Shown here piece after piece: positions 12,298-15,860 of a stretch of DNA of 15,860 nucleotides. The notes below the pieces were generated by a model. That model ran no database searches, had not been told where the DNA came from, and saw only the letters and a program-made list of their open reading frames with translations. Source of the DNA: Ruminococcus sp. GTDB taxonomy: Bacteria > Bacillota > Clostridia > Oscillospirales > Ruminococcaceae. Made by a program: the position numbers and the translations under genes. The stretch spans positions 1-15,860 of the forward strand of contig JAMPAO010000063.1 in assembly GCA_023667165.1 (NCBI GenBank), in the 5' to 3' direction. Position 1 is the stretch's first letter. Each line of letters begins with the position of its first letter.

Positions 12298-12936
12298 ATG
12301 AAAGCAAAGAAACTTATAAGCCTTGTTTTATGCGGGGCAATGGCTGTAACTCTTTCGGGCTGTGAGCTTGACGAGTTGGTTGAAATGGGTGCAATTGAAT
12401 CTGCTGTGCAGGACGATACGGTGGAGATGTCATACGAGGCGATAATGTATGATAATTCGGGCAACAAGTATGCGACTTTCACGGGGAGTAAATTTACCAT
12501 TAAACCGAACAGAACGGGAGTGTGGGGATATAACACCAACGGTTCGTGGACAAAATGGTATGAAACAAGCTCTGTTGTGTCAATCGAGATTGACGGGAGC
12601 AGTATACAATCCTGCGGAAGTACGGTTATTTTCAAGGATTCTCGGCTTGAGATAGAACCGTTTCAAGGTATGATAGAGGGTTCGGGCGGAGCTTCGCAAA
12701 CAGACAGCTCGGTCGGTGTTCCCAATGAAATTGTTCAAGATTATCTTTCACTTAAACTTTGGTGGTACGATTTACATGAAAACGGACAGGGCGGGGCAAA
12801 GGTCGTTCTGATTCAGTCGCAGGACGGTTATAACATAGGAGCTGTAGAGGGCGATGATGTTACGTGGGAGGTTGCGGAAAAGCTCCCCAAAACAACGCTT
12901 ATTACCGTTGACGGTATGCCTTTGTACATACACTGA
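12298..12936 (+). CDS. predicted lipoprotein, DUF5052-like
   Basis: I choose the ATG at 12298, seven bases after GGAAAGGGGA, over the GTG six bases upstream. The 212-residue protein has a Lys-rich start, a hydrophobic segment and the lipobox LSGC with Cys22, so it should be exported and lipid-anchored. After a short acidic linker, the mature part has repeated beta-type patterns such as YDNSGNKYATFTGSKFTIK and ends LPKTTLITVDGMPLYIH. The general plan resembles small lipoproteins found in Firmicute mobile elements (DUF5052-type), but the family assignment is from memory of layout and is tentative. It is the last gene before the second regulator. Confidence 0.75.
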   Translation: MKAKKLISLVLCGAMAVTLSGCELDELVEMGAIESAVQDDTVEMSYEAIMYDNSGNKYATFTGSKFTIKPNRTGVWGYNTNGSWTKWYETSSVVSIEIDGSSIQSCGSTVIFKDSRLEIEPFQGMIEGSGGASQTDSSVGVPNEIVQDYLSLKLWWYDLHENGQGGAKVVLIQSQDGYNIGAVEGDDVTWEVAEKLPKTTLITVDGMPLYIH

Positions 12937-12991
12937 TGTAATTTTACTATTATTGATACGGAGCTGTTTGACACAGCGGAATAATTAAAAA

Positions 12992-13025
12992 ATCCCTTAA
13001 CGAACGATTAGATTTGTTAAGGGAT
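12992..13025. terminator. 10-bp hairpin before the second regulator
   Basis: ATCCCTTAAC (12992-13001) and GTTAAGGGAT (13016-13025) form a perfect stem with a 14-base loop. On the minus strand it is followed by TTTTTT, a proper terminator pattern, though no minus-strand gene is nearby. On the plus strand it is followed by AATTTATAAC and ends 10 bases before the GGAGG of the next gene. It may mark the end of the cargo transcript or act as a leader structure. Confidence 0.5.
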
Positions 13026-13047
13026 AATTTATAACGGAGGAAATGAA

Positions 13048-13758
13048 ATGACTGTTTTTTGGAGAAAATACAATGAGCTTTGCGGCATACGAAATATCAA
13101 TCCGAGGAAATTGGCGGAGGAACTGAAAATATCCTCTGCCACGGTAACAAAATGGGTTAATGGCGGTATGCCGTGTTTGGATATTCTTGCAAGAATTTCC
13201 GCTTACTTTGATGTTCCGATTGAGTATTTCATAAATGACGATGATGTTCCGATGATTGCGGAGGTCAGTAGAAAAAGAAATGAATTTGAATCGGTAACAT
13301 CTCTTTCCCAACGTCAGACAAGTTTCAGGCGAGGCGATGAAGTTCCTCTTAGTATTCAACTGAAAATACTTGAATACACGGGCTGTTCGGTTCAGTTTCT
13401 GAATAATGACCGATACATCAATTTTGAGCCTGCCGACACTTCGGGGAGCAAGTCTGACAGCGATACTGTATTTGATATTTTGGACATTCTTGACCGCTGT
13501 GCAGATACTGACAGTTACAGAACGGTACAGGCGCAGCTCTCACGGATTGCGCTTTATCATCTGAATGAAAAGGGCATTGACCGTGAAAAACTTCGTGTAA
13601 ACGGACTGCCGCAGGAAAAGCTCAATTATCTTTACTTAGGGATAGAAAGCAGTGATAAATCACGGAATTACGGCTTGAACTTTTCGGAAATTTATTTTTT
13701 GAGAGAATTTACGGGAGTTGGATTTGAGGAGATGTTCTGCGGAAAAGTTGGAAAATAA
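13048..13758 (+). CDS. XRE-like helix-turn-helix regulator, second paralogue
   Basis: This 236-residue protein has an N-terminal helix-turn-helix (INPRKLAEELKISSATVTKW, then ILARISAYFDVPIEYFINDD). Its C-terminal region matches the protein at 9891-10595 segment by segment: VFDILDILDRCADTDSYR against LFDVLDIMDVCADSDSFR, QAQLSRIALYHLNEKGI against QIQLSRVVLYHLKNKGY, and RNYGLNFSEIYFLREFTG against KNYGLNYSDLAVIRRVSG. The DNA-binding parts have diverged more, as expected if they read different sites. It starts after GGAGG at 13036 and ends before a strong bidirectional terminator. Confidence 0.8.
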   Translation: MTVFWRKYNELCGIRNINPRKLAEELKISSATVTKWVNGGMPCLDILARISAYFDVPIEYFINDDDVPMIAEVSRKRNEFESVTSLSQRQTSFRRGDEVPLSIQLKILEYTGCSVQFLNNDRYINFEPADTSGSKSDSDTVFDILDILDRCADTDSYRTVQAQLSRIALYHLNEKGIDREKLRVNGLPQEKLNYLYLGIESSDKSRNYGLNFSEIYFLREFTGVGFEEMFCGKVGK

Positions 13759-13760
13759 TT

Positions 13761-13807
13761 AAAACAGCCCCAAACGAAACGGCACGTTCTTTCGTTGGGG
13801 CTGTTTT
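13761..13807. terminator. bidirectional intrinsic terminator
   Basis: AAAACAGCCCCAA (13761-13773) pairs with TTGGGGCTGTTTT (13795-13807), and inside it CGAAA (13775-13779) pairs with TTTCG (13790-13794), leaving one bulged A. A T run ends the stem on both strands. It stands between the convergent regulator (13048-13758) and ABC ATPase gene (13829-14509) and serves both. Confidence 0.85.
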
Positions 13808-13828
13808 GTATGTATTTGAAAGTACATC

Positions 13829-14509
13829 TTATTGAGATTGTGCAATTATGCTCCCGTCGGAGATTTCAATTACACGGCTGCACCGAGAGGCGATTTCAGA
13901 ATCGTGAGTTACGATTATTACCGTTTTACCGTCCTTGTTCAGGTCGGTAAACAGGTTCATTATTTCCGATGATGTTCCCGAATCCAATGCTCCCGTAGGT
14001 TCATCGGCAAGGATTACTGATGGATTATTCATTAAGGCTCTTGCTATAGCCGTTCTCTGCTTTTGACCGCCCGAAAGCTCCCGCACGTCTTTATTCTTCA
14101 GGTCGGATATTCCGAGCTTTTCAAGAAGTTCGTCAATGCGTTTGTTGGTGTCGGATTTTCTCGGCTTATTCTTTGAAAAGAACGTTGGAACAAGAAGATT
14201 TTCCTTGACCGTGTAGGTTTCGATAAGAGAGTAATCCTGCATTACTATCCCGATTTTGCTGTTGCGTATTTCCGCAAAACGCTTGTCCGAGCATTTTTCC
14301 ACGGAAATATCATCAAGTGTATATTCGCCTGAACTGAATGTGTCGATACAGCCGATTATATTCAGAAGTGTTGTTTTTCCCGAACCCGACTTTCCGACAA
14401 TGCCCACAAGCTCGCCGTCGTTTACGGTCAGTGATAAATCGTAAAGTGCCTGAAATTCATTACCTTTGCCTTTGTTGTAGATTTTGTTGATATTGGATAG
14501 TTTTATCAT
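13829..14509 (-). CDS. ABC transporter ATP-binding protein (MacB/LolD-type)
   Basis: This 226-residue protein has every key motif of an ABC ATPase: Walker A GKSGSGKTT (39-47), Q-loop Gln91, signature LSGGQKQR (145-152), Walker B VILADEPTGALDS (165-177) and the switch His202 in VTHD. The length and the TGALD ending are typical of the MacB/LolD/SalX group that pairs with FtsX-like permeases for peptide or lipoprotein export, or for antimicrobial-peptide resistance. Its ATG overlaps the stop codon of the upstream permease gene (ATGA), so the two are coupled. The substrate cannot be read from the sequence. Confidence 0.93.
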   Translation of the reverse strand: MIKLSNINKIYNKGKGNEFQALYDLSLTVNDGELVGIVGKSGSGKTTLLNIIGCIDTFSSGEYTLDDISVEKCSDKRFAEIRNSKIGIVMQDYSLIETYTVKENLLVPTFFSKNKPRKSDTNKRIDELLEKLGISDLKNKDVRELSGGQKQRTAIARALMNNPSVILADEPTGALDSGTSSEIMNLFTDLNKDGKTVIIVTHDSEIASRCSRVIEISDGSIIAQSQ

Positions 14510-15678
14510 TCCTTGTTCCTCCTTAACAGGTCTACAGGTGAATTACTCTTAATTATTGTAATTGGAATTATAATTGAAAGTAACATTGTAATGCTAATTA
14601 GTATTATTGATATAAGAACGTTGTTTAATTCAATTACAAATCCAAGTACACTAAACATACCTGCAAAATGTAACACCAATATAATTATTAAAATAAGCAT
14701 TACAGCAATTCCTATAAGAATTACATTATTATTAAACGAGAATTTAAGCGCCTGTTTCCATGTCATGCCGCATAAATAATATATGGAATAAATTTTCATT
14801 TGTTTTAGCGTGTATATAGCCGTATTATATATAACTCCGATTAGCGCAACTATCAATGCGATTATTGCAATAGGCATAAATTTTTTTAGATCCTTGTTTA
14901 AGTATTCGATTGAACGAGCTTGAATATCACTCAATTCCTCGATGATTATTTCAGATGATAACACTTCCTTGTTATATTCATGTTCATCTTTTGAATAATT
15001 GGCAGTATAATAAATAATTCCTCCGCATTCCATAGCGGCTGTTTCGTTAATATTATTTTCCAATTTTCTAAAAGCTGACATTGGCATAATAATGAAAGGC
15101 TCTATCATTTGCTCTATTGAATATTTTTTATAAAATATGTTAATATCAGCCTCATTTTCCCAATGATTTAGATTAGGTCTATATGTTGGATTTGTCAATT
15201 CTCCACATATAGAAATCACCCCATTGCAGTCATATAAATTAAGTTTATCACCTGTGTGGTATGCTGTATTACAAGAAATAACGCCATACACATCTTCTTT
15301 ATTTTTGTATCGTCCTTTTCTTAAGGGAAGCTGTAAATGTTCATAAAATGTATCGTCAGTCACGATTAACCGAATATGCGAATTTTCTGATATTTTAGGA
15401 GTTACATCAAGAAAGGTAAAAAAATTATAATCACCCTTGAGTTCGTTAAAGGATAAAGATATATGTTCTTCATAATTTACCGCCCCATTAAGCATTGAAA
15501 AGTAGTATCCATTAGCTGACAACATTTTTTCATAAGGCTTATATAGAACATATCTGCCATTATACGATGCTATTATCGAGTTAAATAATAGCAGTACGAT
15601 TACTATTTGCAAAACAAATAATAATTTATCTTTTAAATTTATTTGTCGTAAACCTATTTTTAACATATTAAATCTCAT
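14506..15678 (-). CDS. FtsX/MacB-type ABC transporter permease
   Basis: I start at the ATG at 15678 (MRFNMLKIGL), which follows GGAAAGGA by 8 bases; an upstream ATG at 15699 overlaps this ribosome site and is less likely. The 390-residue protein has one membrane segment near 19-38, a large extracellular domain (about 40-265) and three C-terminal segments near 268-290, 318-341 and 354-377, the layout of MacB/FtsX permeases. It ends with SPVDLLRRNKE. The gene is AT-rich compared with the left half of the window. It forms an operon with the ATPase and is preceded by another membrane gene two bases upstream. Confidence 0.85.
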   Translation of the reverse strand: MRFNMLKIGLRQINLKDKLLFVLQIVIVLLLFNSIIASYNGRYVLYKPYEKMLSANGYYFSMLNGAVNYEEHISLSFNELKGDYNFFTFLDVTPKISENSHIRLIVTDDTFYEHLQLPLRKGRYKNKEDVYGVISCNTAYHTGDKLNLYDCNGVISICGELTNPTYRPNLNHWENEADINIFYKKYSIEQMIEPFIIMPMSAFRKLENNINETAAMECGGIIYYTANYSKDEHEYNKEVLSSEIIIEELSDIQARSIEYLNKDLKKFMPIAIIALIVALIGVIYNTAIYTLKQMKIYSIYYLCGMTWKQALKFSFNNNVILIGIAVMLILIIILVLHFAGMFSVLGFVIELNNVLISIILISITMLLSIIIPITIIKSNSPVDLLRRNKE

Positions 15679-15680
15679 TA

Positions 15681-15860
15681 TTATACATCCTTTCCACAAT
15701 ACAATTTTTTAAAAAAGGGAAATGTTTCCGTACATTTTACAATAATATCTACTGTAAAATAGGATAGTATGACAACGAATAATCGATTGAATGTAAAAAT
15801 ATCCTTAAATGTATCAAAGAAACTGCTGAAATATGGAAATAGGCCAGCCCCAAAAAGAAA
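15681..15860 (-). CDS. C-terminal end of a membrane protein, cut by the window end
   Basis: On the minus strand, the last 180 bases of the window form an open frame of 59 codons ending with TAA at 15681-15683, two bases before the permease start. The residues are very hydrophobic and Phe-rich, with a likely membrane segment RLFVVILSYFTVDIIV and the ending KKLYCGKDV. The tight spacing indicates that it belongs to the same operon as the permease and ATPase and may be a second permease. The start lies outside the window. Confidence 0.55.
   Translation of the reverse strand, partial: FLFGAGLFPYFSSFFDTFKDIFTFNRLFVVILSYFTVDIIVKCTETFPFFKKLYCGKDV

Noticed and set aside
12968..12973. TTGACA as a promoter for the second regulator
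   Set aside because: No acceptable -10 box lies 16-18 bases downstream; the expected position falls in the hairpin stem.

Overview
The window looks like the left portion of an integrated mobilizable element (IME-like, or part of an ICE) in a low-to-mid GC Firmicute. A gut Clostridia host of the Ruminococcus/Oscillospiraceae type is my inference, from the strong GGAGG ribosome sites, the Tn4451-like gene families and the codon style. No rRNA, tRNA or CRISPR array is visible.

Layout. (1) 1-71: the 3' end of an IS630-type transposase reading frame, broken exactly at its last catalytic motif. This probably marks the host/element junction. (2) 83-2598, minus strand: the integration/excision module, made of a large serine recombinase, a TnpW-family small protein with an overlapping small ORF, and a sigma-like regulator that is frameshifted at an A8 run near its start. 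(3) 2600-3095: a regulatory and probable transfer-origin region. It holds two consensus promoters on opposite strands sharing one -10 region, one copy of a ~42-bp box repeated in inverted orientation on the far side of the sigma gene, and a series of hairpins. (4) 3096-4801: mobC and the relaxase. (5) 4963-7817: a ribbon-helix-helix regulator divergent from a small ORF, parA and parB, followed by a TnpV-family gene. Perfect or near-perfect palindromes with a common 15-bp core lie before parA and between parA and parB. (6) 7941-13758, plus strand: a cargo block of unrecognised proteins. It contains a possible Cys-His-Asp enzyme, several small membrane proteins, a lipoprotein and two paralogous XRE-like regulators. 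(7) 13829-15860, minus strand: an AT-rich export operon with an ABC ATPase, an FtsX/MacB-type permease and the tail of a further membrane protein cut by the window end.

How the parts may work together: the shared-promoter region at 2650-2699 could make transcription toward excision and transcription toward mobilization mutually exclusive. The recombinase also has its own consensus promoter. MobC and the relaxase would process an oriT that I place tentatively in the hairpin cluster just upstream. ParA/ParB may stabilise the excised circle, using the two palindromes as binding sites. The cargo block is the part with least known function. Its two regulators share a C-terminal region beyond the DNA-binding domain, which suggests one regulatory circuit over a set of envelope proteins. 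The right end of the element is not in the window.
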